Below the pieces are notes generated by a model. That model did not search any database. It saw only the letters and a program-made list of their open reading frames with translations, and was not told the origin of the DNA. From JAHRVQ01 sp051278195 (lineage in GTDB: Bacteria; Pseudomonadota; Gammaproteobacteria; Pseudomonadales; Azotimanducaceae), in NCBI GenBank assembly GCA_051278195.1, contig JBNMQM010000001.1:186001-250000 (forward strand): DNA of 64,000 nucleotides. The letters run 5' to 3'. Positions 32,828-41,969 of the stretch are shown piece after piece; within the stretch, counting starts at the first letter, position 1, and every line of letters starts with the position of its first letter. The translations under genes were made by a program, and so were the position numbers.

Positions 32828-35464
32828 ATGAAAAAAACGTTTAGTAATTTTGGAGGGTCGCCGCACTTCAAGCTGAAATCTCTAGCGCTTATGGCCAGCT
32901 TCGCGATGGCATCTGTAGTCGCAGTTCCTGCGACCGCTGAAGACGAGGAACTTTCGAGTCTCGAAGAAGTTATCGTAACGGGTGTGCGTGGCAAGCCTCG
33001 AACGGTTGCTGATTCGCCAGTGCCAGTCGACGTGTTCAGTAGTGCCGATATCGATGCCGTTTCGCACACCGATACCAACGATATTCTACAAACATTAGTG
33101 CCTTCCTATAACGTTAGCCGTGAACCGATTAGTGACGGCGGAACATTTATTCGCCCTGCTACACTGCGTGGAATGCCAACAGATAAAACCTTAGTGCTGG
33201 TTAATTCTAAACGTCGACACCGAGCCGCATTGGTGAGCATTGGTGGTAGTGGCACGCAGGGACCTGACGTGGCGACGATTCCTGGCGCTGCGTTAAAAAG
33301 CGTCGAGGTGTTGCGCGATGGTGCCGCGGCTCAGTACGGATCAGATGCTATTGCCGGCGTGATCAACTTCATCCTGAAAGAGAATCGCGAAGGCGGTAGC
33401 CTTACGTTTGACGCTGGTGAGTATTTTGAAGGCGACGGCCAAGCTAACACGCTAACAGGTAATATCGGTTTGCCTTTAGGTGAGTCGGGATTTTTAAGCA
33501 TTTCCGGTGAATATACGAAATCTGAGTTTACGTCGCGCTCAGTGCAATACTGCCGAACGGCGTTTTGCTTAGACAAAAATAGTCCCATTTATGACCCGGC
33601 CGCCAGTTACGGTGTTTTCACCGAAGATCCCGCTTTTTTTGCCGCGGCTCAGAACGCCTCACTTGAAGGTGATGTCGTGCAACCTTGGGGTCAACCAAAT
33701 CATGAAGCAGCAAGGATGTTTTTCAATTCTGGGTATGAGTTGAGCAACGGCGCATCGTTGTATGCATTTGGTAACTATTCCGAAAGTGAAACTGACGGTG
33801 GTTTCTTCTACCGCTTCCCCGGTAACGGCACGATTGAAGATTTACGTCAGGAAGATGGTTCCATTTATTCGCCCCTGGAGAAATTTCCAGGTGGGTTTAC
33901 ACCTCGATTCTTCGGTGACGTCACAGATTATTCTGTTGTTGGCGGCATAAAAGGCGACTTCAATGCTGCTTTAAGTTACGACATCAGTGCACGTTTTGGC
34001 TTTAATGGTGTTGAGTACACTCTAAAGAACACCATCAACCCCTCACTTGGTGCGGCATCTCCAACAAGTTTCCGACCCGGCGATCTTGAAAACGAAGAAA
34101 CTCAAATTCAAGTGGATTTCGCTTATGAATTTGATGCTGGCTTAACCTCTTCCGCCATTCTGGCATTTGGCTTGAGTTACCTCGATGAGTCCTATGATGT
34201 TGTCACCGGAGAGCTGAGTTCTTTTGTAGCAGGGCCGCATTCTGGATCCGACCCATTCGAATTTTGTAATGCTGGCGTTGCAACCGCTGCTGGTACTGCG
34301 GTGATTGCGACCGGCTCTACTTTGGATTGTGCAGACGCAAATGATCCCGCATTTACAGTCGTGGGTGTGGGATCAAATGGATTTCCGGGGTATTCACCCG
34401 CGTTTTCAGATCTCTATGAGCGGGACTCTTATGCGGTTTATGCTGACCTGAGTGCAGATGTGACAGAAGATTTGTTCCTGCAAGCTGCGATTAGATATGA
34501 GGACTACTCCGATTTTGATTCGGAAATCGTCGGTAAGATTGCGATGCAATACGACATCAATGAGACGTTTGGCCTGCGTGGTTCGTTTGGCACTGGTTTC
34601 CGAGCGCCGACTCCAGGTCAGCAAGGTACAACCAATGTGTCAACACGACTGCCGCAAGGTGTCCCAGTTGCGACGGGTTTATTCCCCGCTCTATCTGCCG
34701 TCTCGCAAGCCTTGGGTGCTACTCCACTTAAGCCTGAAACATCCACTAATTACACATTTGGCGTGACCGGTGAGTTTGACAAATTGAGTGTGACGCTCGA
34801 CTTTTATCGGATTGATATTGAAGATCGCTTCTATGCAATCTCGACCCTAGGCGTGTCAACTGACCCGACCAGCTCCAATTTCGCCAACTTCCAAGCGCTT
34901 CAGGCTGCTGGTGTAGCAGGTGCCGAAACCATCGGTGGTGTTTTCTACTTCACCAATGCGTTTGATACGAAAACGACAGGCATGGATTTGGTGGCAACCT
35001 ACCCGCTTGAGTGGAGCAATGGTTCGGTGACCAACCTTTCAGCGTCAATGAACTACAACAAATCAGAATTTGATTCAGACCCAAGTGCTGTCCTGAATGC
35101 AGAAGATCAGTTTGATTTCGAGAATAACGTGCCCCAGTGGAGAAGCGTATTTACGGCAACTCAAACTTTCGACCGGCTAACAGTGTTGGGTCGAGCTAGC
35201 TACTACGGGGAATCAGAAAATTCTAACAATAACGGTGCGCCGCTCAGCATCCAGAAATTTGATTCGACGATATTTGTCGACGTAGAAGGTTCCTACCAAA
35301 TCAACGAGATGTTTAGAGTCAGTGCAGGTGGCCGAAACATTTTGGATGAGTTTCCAGACGAAGATGAAATTGCTGATTTCTGTTGTGGTCGTATTTACGC
35401 ATCCAGCAGCGTTGTGGGTTGGCAAGGTGGTTACTACTACTTACGGATGAATGCTAGCTTCTAA
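32828..35464 (+). CDS. TonB-dependent outer membrane receptor
   Basis: 878 residues. A signal peptide ends near VVAVPATAED, followed by the TonB box-like LEEVIVTGVRGK, a plug domain (TLRGMPTDKTLVLVNSKRR, then VEVLRDGAAAQYGSDAIAGV) and a beta barrel with alternating aromatic strands ending YYYLRMNASF. The substrate is unknown; it lies just before the molybdenum hydroxylase and Sox genes, separated by a terminator. Such receptors with a plain plug often import non-siderophore organic molecules in marine bacteria. Confidence 0.95.
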   Translation: MKKTFSNFGGSPHFKLKSLALMASFAMASVVAVPATAEDEELSSLEEVIVTGVRGKPRTVADSPVPVDVFSSADIDAVSHTDTNDILQTLVPSYNVSREPISDGGTFIRPATLRGMPTDKTLVLVNSKRRHRAALVSIGGSGTQGPDVATIPGAALKSVEVLRDGAAAQYGSDAIAGVINFILKENREGGSLTFDAGEYFEGDGQANTLTGNIGLPLGESGFLSISGEYTKSEFTSRSVQYCRTAFCLDKNSPIYDPAASYGVFTEDPAFFAAAQNASLEGDVVQPWGQPNHEAARMFFNSGYELSNGASLYAFGNYSESETDGGFFYRFPGNGTIEDLRQEDGSIYSPLEKFPGGFTPRFFGDVTDYSVVGGIKGDFNAALSYDISARFGFNGVEYTLKNTINPSLGAASPTSFRPGDLENEETQIQVDFAYEFDAGLTSSAILAFGLSYLDESYDVVTGELSSFVAGPHSGSDPFEFCNAGVATAAGTAVIATGSTLDCADANDPAFTVVGVGSNGFPGYSPAFSDLYERDSYAVYADLSADVTEDLFLQAAIRYEDYSDFDSEIVGKIAMQYDINETFGLRGSFGTGFRAPTPGQQGTTNVSTRLPQGVPVATGLFPALSAVSQALGATPLKPETSTNYTFGVTGEFDKLSVTLDFYRIDIEDRFYAISTLGVSTDPTSSNFANFQALQAAGVAGAETIGGVFYFTNAFDTKTTGMDLVATYPLEWSNGSVTNLSASMNYNKSEFDSDPSAVLNAEDQFDFENNVPQWRSVFTATQTFDRLTVLGRASYYGESENSNNNGAPLSIQKFDSTIFVDVEGSYQINEMFRVSAGGRNILDEFPDEDEIADFCCGRIYASSSVVGWQGGYYYLRMNASF

Positions 35465-35488
35465 TTTGGCAAGCTAGAAAGAAATGAC

Positions 35489-35515
35489 TAGCGGTACTTC
35501 GGTGCCGTTTTTTTT
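35489..35515 (+). terminator. Rho-independent terminator of the TonB receptor gene
   Basis: CGGTAC-TTCG-GTGCCG forms a 6-bp stem (one G-U) with a UUCG tetraloop and is followed by eight T. It lies 28 bases after the receptor stop and ends that transcript before the molybdenum hydroxylase operon. Confidence 0.9.
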
Positions 35516-35634
35516 GGAAGGTCTAGAGAACCTTTCGCTCATCTGATAATGTCGCGCAAAGACAAATCGTAATTTAGTTATCTATTAGAAACTTCTGGCG
35601 GGGTCCTGCCGGAAGTCGCGGCAGGAGTAGGCTC

Positions 35635-36147
35635 ATGGTAAAACTCAACATCAATGGGGAAATACGTAACATCGAGGTTGATGGCACAACGCCGTTACTC
35701 TGGGTAATACGAGAACAGATCGGACTCACCGGTACCAAGTATGGTTGTGGTATTGCTCAGTGCGGTTCTTGCACCGTGCATATTGATGGTCAAGCGGTTC
35801 GGTCGTGCGTGTATCCGGTAGCGGCTGTCACCGAGACACAAAAAATCACTACGATCGAAGGGCTCTCCGAGGATGGTGATCATCCTGTACAGCAGGCATG
35901 GGCTGAATTGGATACGCCCCAGTGCGGCTACTGCCAGCCAGGCATGATTATGGCGTCGGCGGCACTCTTGAATAACCAACCTAAGCCGACGGACGCAGAC
36001 ATTGATGCGCAAATTACTAACATCTGTCGATGCGGTACCTTCCAGCGCGTCCGCGAAGGCATCCACCTCGCCGCTGATATCGGTGCTGCTAAGATCAGTG
36101 CTTCTTACACCAATGCATCTGACACTACCGCAAAGGCAAAGGGGTAA
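35635..36147 (+). CDS. (2Fe-2S)-binding small subunit of a molybdenum hydroxylase (IorA-like)
   Basis: 170 residues. The N-terminal plant-type ferredoxin cluster is YGCGIAQCGSCTVHIDG, with the fourth Cys at VRSCVYPV; the C-terminal helical cluster uses CGYCQPGMI and NICRCGTF. This is the small subunit of the isoquinoline 1-oxidoreductase or aldehyde-oxidase type, passing electrons from the Moco subunit. The stop at 36147 is 4 bases before the large subunit ATG. There is no FAD subunit, so a cytochrome c is the likely acceptor, in keeping with the next gene. Confidence 0.93.
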   Translation: MVKLNINGEIRNIEVDGTTPLLWVIREQIGLTGTKYGCGIAQCGSCTVHIDGQAVRSCVYPVAAVTETQKITTIEGLSEDGDHPVQQAWAELDTPQCGYCQPGMIMASAALLNNQPKPTDADIDAQITNICRCGTFQRVREGIHLAADIGAAKISASYTNASDTTAKAKG

Positions 36148-36151
36148 ATCT

Positions 36152-38317
36152 ATGGAAACTGTAAAAATATCTCGGCGCAAATTTGTCATCGGTTCTGCCG
36201 CGGCGGGCGCTGGTCTTTCGATGGGTATGGCGTTGACCTTCGCCTCCAAGTTTGCATTGGCGGATCATCATGAAGAGATGAAGCCTGAGGTTAATGCTTG
36301 GGTTGTCATCGACCCCGACGATACCGTCACGATTCGAATTGCTCGATCTGAAATGGGTCAGGGTACTCTAACGGGTCTTGCCCAAATGGTGGCCGAAGAG
36401 CTGGAATGTGATTGGGATAAGGTCACTTGGGAATATCCAACACCTGGTGAAAACCTCAAACGGGACCGGGTCTGGCAGTCTTTCGCCACTGGCGGTAGCC
36501 GCGGAATTCGAGGCAGTCATCAATATGTTCGAGAAGGTGGTGCGGCTGCCAGAATGATGTTGGTAGAAGCCGCAGCCCTCGAATGGGGCGTCCCGATTTC
36601 AGAGTGCTCGGCGGCGGCGAGTGTGATCACTCATGCCGGTTCTGGTAAAACCACGACCTTTGGCAAGGTTGCGAGTGCGGCGGCAAAGCTATCACCACCT
36701 GTGGAAGTGACGTTAAAGGATCCAAAAGATTGGAAGCTCATTGGTCAGCCAGTGAAGCGACTTGATACGCTGGACAAGCTAACTGGCAAACAGGTGTTTG
36801 GTTCTGACGTGGTGCTACCAGGCATGCTGAATGCTTCGATCAAAGCCTGCCCGGTTCATGGCGGTAAATTAAAGTCTTTCGACGCATCCAAGGCAGAGAA
36901 GATGCCTGGGGTAAAGTCAGTTGTCGCTGTAGAGGACAATGCGGTCGCTGTGATAGCGGATACATGGTGGCAAGCGAACACCGCGCTCAACAGTATCGAC
37001 ATCGCATGGGACAAGGGTGAAAGCGAAAAGATTTCGAGCGCAACAATAGATAAAATGCTGGAAGAAGGCCTAACGGCAGAAACAAAGTTTGTAGGGAATA
37101 AAGTCGGCGACGTTAAAGAGAGTTATGCCAAGGCCGCGAAAACCTATACCGCAGATTACAGCTATCCCTATCAGAACCACGCAACGATGGAACCCATGAA
37201 CGCGACAGCCGTCTGGAACAAAGATCGCTGCGAGGTCTGGGTGCCTACTCAGAATGGTGAATCTGCACTGGCGGCGGCGGCTGAGGCTGCCGGACTGCCC
37301 GTGGAGCAATGTGAAGTTTACAAAATCAGTTTGGGCGGCGGCTTTGGTAGACGAGGCCAAGGGGATTATGTCCGTCAAGCTGTGGCTATTGCCAAAACCA
37401 TGCCTGGTACGCCCATTAAATTATTATGGACTCGCGAAGAGGACATGCTGCATGGGTATTACCATCCGATCACCAAAGCTCGAATGACGGCAGCGTTGGA
37501 TGATGATGGTAATCTCGATGGTTTGCATATTCGCATCTCAGGACAGTCGATTCTTGCGACGCTTATGGCAGAAAGGTTAGGTGGAAATATGGACCCTGTG
37601 GTTTTTCAGGCGCTAGCACCGGATGGCGACCATAGTATTTCCTACACTGTACCCAATCTACTGGTCGACCATGCGATGCGGAATACGCACATTACACCAG
37701 GCTTCTGGCGCGGCGTGAACGTTAATCAGAACGCCATCTATATGGAATGTTTCCTGGATGAGTTAGCCCATGAAACGGGTCAGGATTCGCTAGTGTTTCA
37801 TCGAAACTTGATGAAGCAACATCCAGAGGCTCTGGCGGTTTTAGAAACGGTCGCGAAGAAATCTGGCTGGGGTAAGTCTGATGGTTTGCATCGTGGGCTC
37901 TCGGTTTGTAAGGCGTTTGGTAGCTATGTAGCGGCTTGCGCTGAAGTGACCGTGACCGACGGAAAGTTAAAGATTCATCGAATTGTCGCGGCAACCGACC
38001 CAGGCTACGCGGTGAACCCACAACAAATTGAGGCTCAGGTGTTCGGTTCATTCGCTTATGGTCTGTCTGCGATGCTCTACGGTGAGTGTACCGTCAAAGA
38101 CGGTCAGATCGAGCAGGAAAATTTCCACACTTACCCGTCCATCAAGATTGCGGAGATGCCGCACGTTGATGTAACTGTCATGCCTTCCGGTGGATTCTGG
38201 GGCGGCGTGGGTGAGCCAACGATCGCGGTAGCAGCGCCTGCCGTATTGAACGCGATTTTTGCAGCAACAGGAAAGCGGATCCGAAACCTGCCCTTGAAGG
38301 ATCAGGATATCAGCTAA
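36152..38317 (+). CDS. Tat-exported molybdopterin large subunit (IorB/aldehyde oxidase type)
   Basis: 721 residues from the ATG at 36152. The Tat signal ISRRKFVIGSAAAGAG is followed by an alanine-rich stretch and FALADHHEE. Moco motifs: RSEMGQGTLTGLAQMVAEEL, SLGGGFGRRGQGDY, and near the end GGVGEPTIAVAAPAV, whose Glu is the catalytic base of molybdenum hydroxylases. The enzyme hydroxylates an aldehyde or N-heterocycle in the periplasm, with the small Fe-S subunit probably carried along by the Tat signal. The 2-base gap to the next gene shows an operon. Confidence 0.93.
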   Translation: METVKISRRKFVIGSAAAGAGLSMGMALTFASKFALADHHEEMKPEVNAWVVIDPDDTVTIRIARSEMGQGTLTGLAQMVAEELECDWDKVTWEYPTPGENLKRDRVWQSFATGGSRGIRGSHQYVREGGAAARMMLVEAAALEWGVPISECSAAASVITHAGSGKTTTFGKVASAAAKLSPPVEVTLKDPKDWKLIGQPVKRLDTLDKLTGKQVFGSDVVLPGMLNASIKACPVHGGKLKSFDASKAEKMPGVKSVVAVEDNAVAVIADTWWQANTALNSIDIAWDKGESEKISSATIDKMLEEGLTAETKFVGNKVGDVKESYAKAAKTYTADYSYPYQNHATMEPMNATAVWNKDRCEVWVPTQNGESALAAAAEAAGLPVEQCEVYKISLGGGFGRRGQGDYVRQAVAIAKTMPGTPIKLLWTREEDMLHGYYHPITKARMTAALDDDGNLDGLHIRISGQSILATLMAERLGGNMDPVVFQALAPDGDHSISYTVPNLLVDHAMRNTHITPGFWRGVNVNQNAIYMECFLDELAHETGQDSLVFHRNLMKQHPEALAVLETVAKKSGWGKSDGLHRGLSVCKAFGSYVAACAEVTVTDGKLKIHRIVAATDPGYAVNPQQIEAQVFGSFAYGLSAMLYGECTVKDGQIEQENFHTYPSIKIAEMPHVDVTVMPSGGFWGGVGEPTIAVAAPAVLNAIFAATGKRIRNLPLKDQDIS

Positions 38318-38319
38318 CG

Positions 38320-38622
38320 ATGATCGCTTTTGCACGTGCCTGGATTTTCCTGGTGCTGACCGCGCCGTTACTCGCGGCTGCAGCGACCTCGTCAGTGGCT
38401 GCTGCAACTCCAGGAGAAGTGGCAGCGATGGTGTGCTCTGGTTGTCATGGCCGGAGTGACAATCAAATGCCAGATTTATCACAGCATTCTGCGGCGCAGA
38501 TAGAAGCCATGATGCTGGCCTTTCGGTCTGGTGAGCGGCCGGCAAGTTTGATGAACCGATTGGCCAAAGGTTATTCCGAAATTGAAATCCGCGCCATATC
38601 TGAAGCATTGGGAAAAATGTGA
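38320..38622 (+). CDS. Monoheme cytochrome c, partner of the flavoprotein (FccA/SoxE-like)
   Basis: 100 residues with a signal peptide (hydrophobic run to AAATSSVAAA) and one heme site, MVCSGCHGRS. A Met in LMNRLAKGY could be the sixth ligand. It lies between the molybdenum hydroxylase large subunit (2-base gap) and the flavocytochrome-type flavoprotein, whose ATG overlaps its TGA. It may be the FccA-type heme subunit of that flavoprotein, the electron acceptor of the molybdenum enzyme, or both. Confidence 0.9.
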   Translation: MIAFARAWIFLVLTAPLLAAAATSSVAAATPGEVAAMVCSGCHGRSDNQMPDLSQHSAAQIEAMMLAFRSGERPASLMNRLAKGYSEIEIRAISEALGKM

Positions 38623-39893
38623 TGCAGCCGACTCGCCGAAAAGTGCTAAAAGGGCTCGTTGCTACGGCGGTGCTGGGGACTATTTCGGGTTGTGCTTCCA
38701 CCGGTGTCGGTACTTCAAGGGTTGTCGTCGTCGGTGGTGGTTTTGCGGGGCTAAGCGCCGCTCGGACTTTAAAAGCTCTTGATCCTTCTATTGAAGTGAC
38801 ATTGGTAGAGCCAAAGAAGCAATATGTTGCCTGCCCCTTCAGTAACCTTGTTGTCGCGGGTGAAAGAGATATCGCCTCGCAAACATTCGGCTACAACAAG
38901 GCAGTGGAGCAAGGCATTGTCCATGTGCCCCTCGCAGCAAAAATGATCGATCCTATTTCGCGCCAAATTCTGTTTGAGAATCATCCTTCTCTTACTTATG
39001 ACCGTCTCATATTGGCGCCAGGCGTAAGCCTCCACTATGCGGCGCTGGAAGGATATTCTGAGCAGGCGGCGATCAAAATGCCCCACGCTTGGCAAGCAGG
39101 CGAGCAGACGCTGTTGCTAAGGCATCAGCTTGAGGCTATGCCCAACGGTGGGTTGGTGACCATTGTGGCGCCGCCCAATCCTTATCGTTGCCCGCCCGGA
39201 CCCTACGAGCGGGCCAGTTTGATTGCGCACTACCTGAAGCGAGCGAAACCTAAAAGCAAGGTGTTGATTTTGGATAGTAAAGATCGCTTCTCGAAGCAAT
39301 CTTTGTTTGAAGCTGCTTGGCAATCTGAATACGGCGAGATGATTGAATGGCAAGGTCTATCTGATGGCGCGAGGGTGATAGCCGTAAACTCTGACAACAA
39401 TACACTGATGACTGACTTTGATACCGTTGAGGCTGATGTCGCCAACGTTATCCCGCCCCAACGAGCGGGGAGAATTGCACTGGACAGCGGTATGACTGAT
39501 GAAAGTGGTTGGTGTCCAGTGGATGCCTTGTCCTTCGAATCAACTCTGGCGCCTTTAGTGCACGTGATAGGAGATGCGGCAATACTGAACGCGATGCCAA
39601 AATCTGCATTTGCCGCCAACGCCCAGGCCAAGTTGTGTGCTGTTCAGGTGATACGGTTGCTAGCGGGTAAAGCGCCTCTGGAAACAACATTGCTCAATAC
39701 CTGCTATAGCCTGGTCGCGCCCCGTTATGGCATATCCGTGGCAGGTGTGTATCGGGCCGATGGTGTCAGTTGGAGAGGCGTTGAAGGAGCCGGTGGCACT
39801 AGTGATGCGGACGCTCCCGTCAGTACGCGCCAGCAAGAAGCTGATTATGCAAGAGGTTGGTTCGATACTATTAGCCGCGAAGTGTTTGGATAG
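38622..39893 (+). CDS. soxF: Flavocytochrome c sulfide dehydrogenase-like flavoprotein (FccB/SoxF)
   Basis: 423 residues. The N-terminus is a Tat-type TRRKVLKGLVATAVLG that also ends in a lipobox (ISGC), so it is a periplasmic, probably lipid-anchored protein. FAD binding: VVVVGGGFAGLSAARTLK. YVACPFSNLVVAG contains the Cys that forms the FAD-linked or active disulfide in FccB, and YRCPPGPYERASLIAHYLK is a strong family block. It oxidises sulfide or a sulfane-type substrate and passes electrons to the cytochrome encoded just upstream, whose stop overlaps this ATG. Confidence 0.9.
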   Translation: MQPTRRKVLKGLVATAVLGTISGCASTGVGTSRVVVVGGGFAGLSAARTLKALDPSIEVTLVEPKKQYVACPFSNLVVAGERDIASQTFGYNKAVEQGIVHVPLAAKMIDPISRQILFENHPSLTYDRLILAPGVSLHYAALEGYSEQAAIKMPHAWQAGEQTLLLRHQLEAMPNGGLVTIVAPPNPYRCPPGPYERASLIAHYLKRAKPKSKVLILDSKDRFSKQSLFEAAWQSEYGEMIEWQGLSDGARVIAVNSDNNTLMTDFDTVEADVANVIPPQRAGRIALDSGMTDESGWCPVDALSFESTLAPLVHVIGDAAILNAMPKSAFAANAQAKLCAVQVIRLLAGKAPLETTLLNTCYSLVAPRYGISVAGVYRADGVSWRGVEGAGGTSDADAPVSTRQQEADYARGWFDTISREVFG

Positions 39894-40302
39894 GCTGGTG
39901 CTGCAATGGCTAATACTGCTGGCATCCTTCGCAGCTTCAAGTGTGCAGGCTGCTGATAGGGAGGTACCTCTAACGGAGCAGCGGGGCCGTGCTGAAGTTG
40001 GAGAAACGATTTTTAACGAACGAAACAAAGGCCATTGCTTATTGTGTCATCAGCTTGCAACCAATAACGAGCCTTTCCAAGGAAATATCGGCCCTAGATT
40101 AGATGGTGTCGGATCAAGGCTCTCAGCCGCGCAAATTCGTTATCGAATTGTTGATCCACGGCGACTAAACAAGAGTACTGTTATGCCAGCGTATTATAGT
40201 ACGAAGGCGCTGGCACAGGTTGCGGTAGAACATCGAGGCAAAACGATCTTGACGGGTCAAGAAGTAGAGGATCTGGTGGCATATTTAGTGAAACAACTTT
40301 GA
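39886..40302 (+). CDS. soxX: SoxX cytochrome c
   Basis: 138 residues. A signal peptide (LVLQWLILLASFAASSVQA) precedes the heme site GHCLLCHQ and the SoxX-like GNIGPRLDGVGSRL and STVMPAYYST, where the Met is a heme ligand. With SoxA it forms the SoxXA complex that attaches thiosulfate to the SoxY cysteine. The start is unclear: the TTG at 39886 gives a normal signal peptide with one Arg. An ATG at 39847 would overlap soxF by 47 bases, and a GTG at 39898 gives a shorter one. Confidence 0.85.
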   Translation: MDRLVLQWLILLASFAASSVQAADREVPLTEQRGRAEVGETIFNERNKGHCLLCHQLATNNEPFQGNIGPRLDGVGSRLSAAQIRYRIVDPRRLNKSTVMPAYYSTKALAQVAVEHRGKTILTGQEVEDLVAYLVKQL

Positions 40303-40312
40303 TGGAAGGACA

Positions 40313-40813
40313 ATGACTCGGGTAGTAATAACCAGGGTAGCAACAGACAGGGTAGCGGAGAGTGGGCTGAACCTTAAGCGCCGTAGTCTGCTAATCGCGG
40401 GCGTTTCTGGCTGGTTGTTGCAGTGTCTGCCTGTTCGATTGAGCGCCGAGGAAAGCTCCCTCATCAGGTCTTTTTATGGCAATCAAATAATTGAGCCTGC
40501 TCGCGTTTCACTCAAGACGCCGTCGCTTGCTGAAAATGGTAATTCTGTGAGTCTGGAGGTTGAAGCAGAAAGCCCGATGACCGCAGTTGATCATGTCACT
40601 GAAATTCGATTATTTGCGCCACAAAATCCTGATCCAGAATTAGCCGTTTTTCGATTTGGTCCAGGAGCCGGTCTTGCTCGTGTCGGCACCCGGGTTAGAT
40701 TTGCAAATTCACAAACCGTTACGGCGGTCGCGACAATGAGCAACGGGCAACTGTATTCGGGTTCCAGTAAAACCATTATTACGCTTGCTGCTTGTGTGGA
40801 GCCTCTTTTGTGA
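40313..40813 (+). CDS. soxY: SoxY-like sulfur carrier with an atypical C-terminus
   Basis: 166 residues. A Tat-type signal (LKRRSLLIAGVSG) is followed by the SoxY fold (DHVTEIRLFAPQNPDPELAV, ATMSNGQLYSGSSKTI). Normal SoxY ends in a flexible GGCGG arm whose Cys carries the sulfur substrate. Here the end is LAACVEPLL, so the Cys (residue 161) is kept but the flanking glycines are lost and five residues follow it. Order and spacing (soxX, soxY, soxZ, soxA) are standard. The start region has three GGGTAGC-like short repeats. Confidence 0.85.
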   Translation: MTRVVITRVATDRVAESGLNLKRRSLLIAGVSGWLLQCLPVRLSAEESSLIRSFYGNQIIEPARVSLKTPSLAENGNSVSLEVEAESPMTAVDHVTEIRLFAPQNPDPELAVFRFGPGAGLARVGTRVRFANSQTVTAVATMSNGQLYSGSSKTIITLAACVEPLL

Positions 40814-40847
40814 AATGGTGTGTGAATAGACCACACGAGGCTAGGTC

Positions 40848-41171
40848 ATGTCATTAAAGGTTCGTATTTCCCTGCCGGAAAATGCCACCTCAAACGATAC
40901 CATTGAGGTGAAGACACTGGTGTCTCACCCTATGGAGAGTGGTTTTCGCCTGGATGCCATGGGTGAAGCGATGCCGCGCAATATTCTTCGCTCACTGCTC
41001 GTGACCTATAAAGGCGAGAAAGTCTTTGAAGCGCTCTTCGGGCCCGGTATTGCCGCTAACCCCTATGTTGCATTTTATCTGCGTGCAACTGAATCTGGGG
41101 ATGTAAGGTTCGTCTGGGAAGAGCAGAATGGTGACGTAACCGAGATCGTGCGATATTTGGCCGTGATATGA
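40848..41171 (+). CDS. soxZ: SoxZ
   Basis: 107 residues. KVRISLPENATSNDTIEVKT, VSHPMESGFRLDAMGE and PRNILRSLLVTYKGEKVFEA are typical SoxZ strands. It binds SoxY as the scaffold of the sulfur carrier. It has no signal peptide and is co-exported with SoxY. Its stop overlaps the soxA ATG by 4 bases. Confidence 0.92.
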   Translation: MSLKVRISLPENATSNDTIEVKTLVSHPMESGFRLDAMGEAMPRNILRSLLVTYKGEKVFEALFGPGIAANPYVAFYLRATESGDVRFVWEEQNGDVTEIVRYLAVI

Positions 41172-41956
41172 AACGTTCCAGCGCCATTCTGATCTGTGCG
41201 TTCGCGTCACTGCAGTGGGTGCTGTATGCCCTAGCCGAACCCAATTCCAACCCCAACCCCAACCCCAACCCCAACCCCAGGCAGGGGTACGACTATCAGT
41301 CAGCGGATGTTCAATCGTTACAGGATGATGAGTTTAGCAATCCCGGAATGCTTTGGGTTGACGAGGGTCGGGATCTGTTTGCTGAGCCGGCCGGTGCTAA
41401 CGATCAGTCCTGTCGAGATTGCCATAATCAGCTATCCAGAGTTGCGGCTAGTTATCCTCAGATCAATCTGAGGATAGATAAGCTTGTTAGTTTGACCGAC
41501 CAGGTGCAAATATGCCGCGAAATTCATCAGAAGGCAGCACCTATTCAATATGAAAGCCGCACAGCACTGGCATTGACAGCTTATCTGGTTCATCTTGCCC
41601 AGGGGGAGCCGTTTCAATCTGTGCCTCAGCACCTGCAGTCGGACCTGTTAGCTGGGCGAGATTACTACTATAAAAGAAAAGGGCAGCTCAACCTGTCGTG
41701 TGCGCAGTGCCACGAACAGAATGCTGGTCAGTACTTGCGCGGCGATCTGGTGAGCCAGGGGCAATCTACTGGTTACCCTGTATATCGATTAGAATGGCAG
41801 GCTCTTGGATCATTACATCGTCGCTTTCGTTCATGCGACATAGGGGTTCGTGCAGAACCCTTCGATCTTGGAAGCGATGTTTATACGCAATTGGAATTGT
41901 ATTTGCGGAGTCGAAGTCAGCCGTTGCCGATTTCTGCGCCTGCAGTAAGGAAATGA
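41168..41956 (+). CDS. soxA: SoxA diheme cytochrome c
   Basis: 262 residues. A signal peptide (ending ALAEP) is followed by an Asn-Pro repeat tract and two heme sites, SCRDCHNQ (about residues 82-86) and SCAQCHEQNAG (about 178). FRSCDIGVRAEPFDLGSD holds the third conserved Cys, which is the persulfide heme ligand of SoxA. It is the catalytic subunit of SoxXA that conjugates thiosulfate to SoxY. soxB is not adjacent. The NP tract is encoded by a perfect AACCCC repeat. Confidence 0.92.
   Translation: MKRSSAILICAFASLQWVLYALAEPNSNPNPNPNPNPRQGYDYQSADVQSLQDDEFSNPGMLWVDEGRDLFAEPAGANDQSCRDCHNQLSRVAASYPQINLRIDKLVSLTDQVQICREIHQKAAPIQYESRTALALTAYLVHLAQGEPFQSVPQHLQSDLLAGRDYYYKRKGQLNLSCAQCHEQNAGQYLRGDLVSQGQSTGYPVYRLEWQALGSLHRRFRSCDIGVRAEPFDLGSDVYTQLELYLRSRSQPLPISAPAVRK
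41249..41278 (+). repeat. (AACCCC)5 microsatellite in soxA, G-quadruplex-prone on the minus strand
   Basis: Five perfect AACCCC units encode Asn-Pro five times with identical codons. The minus strand has five GGGG runs separated by TT, the pattern of a stable G-quadruplex. The period is 6, so slippage would add or remove NP pairs without breaking the frame. Confidence 0.97.
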
Positions 41957-41969
41957 ATGTGGAAACAAT

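Noticed and set aside
38048..38701. 217-codon minus-strand ORF over the cytochrome c gene
   Set aside because: Shadow of the molybdenum subunit and cytochrome genes on the plus strand, which have motifs and tight spacing.
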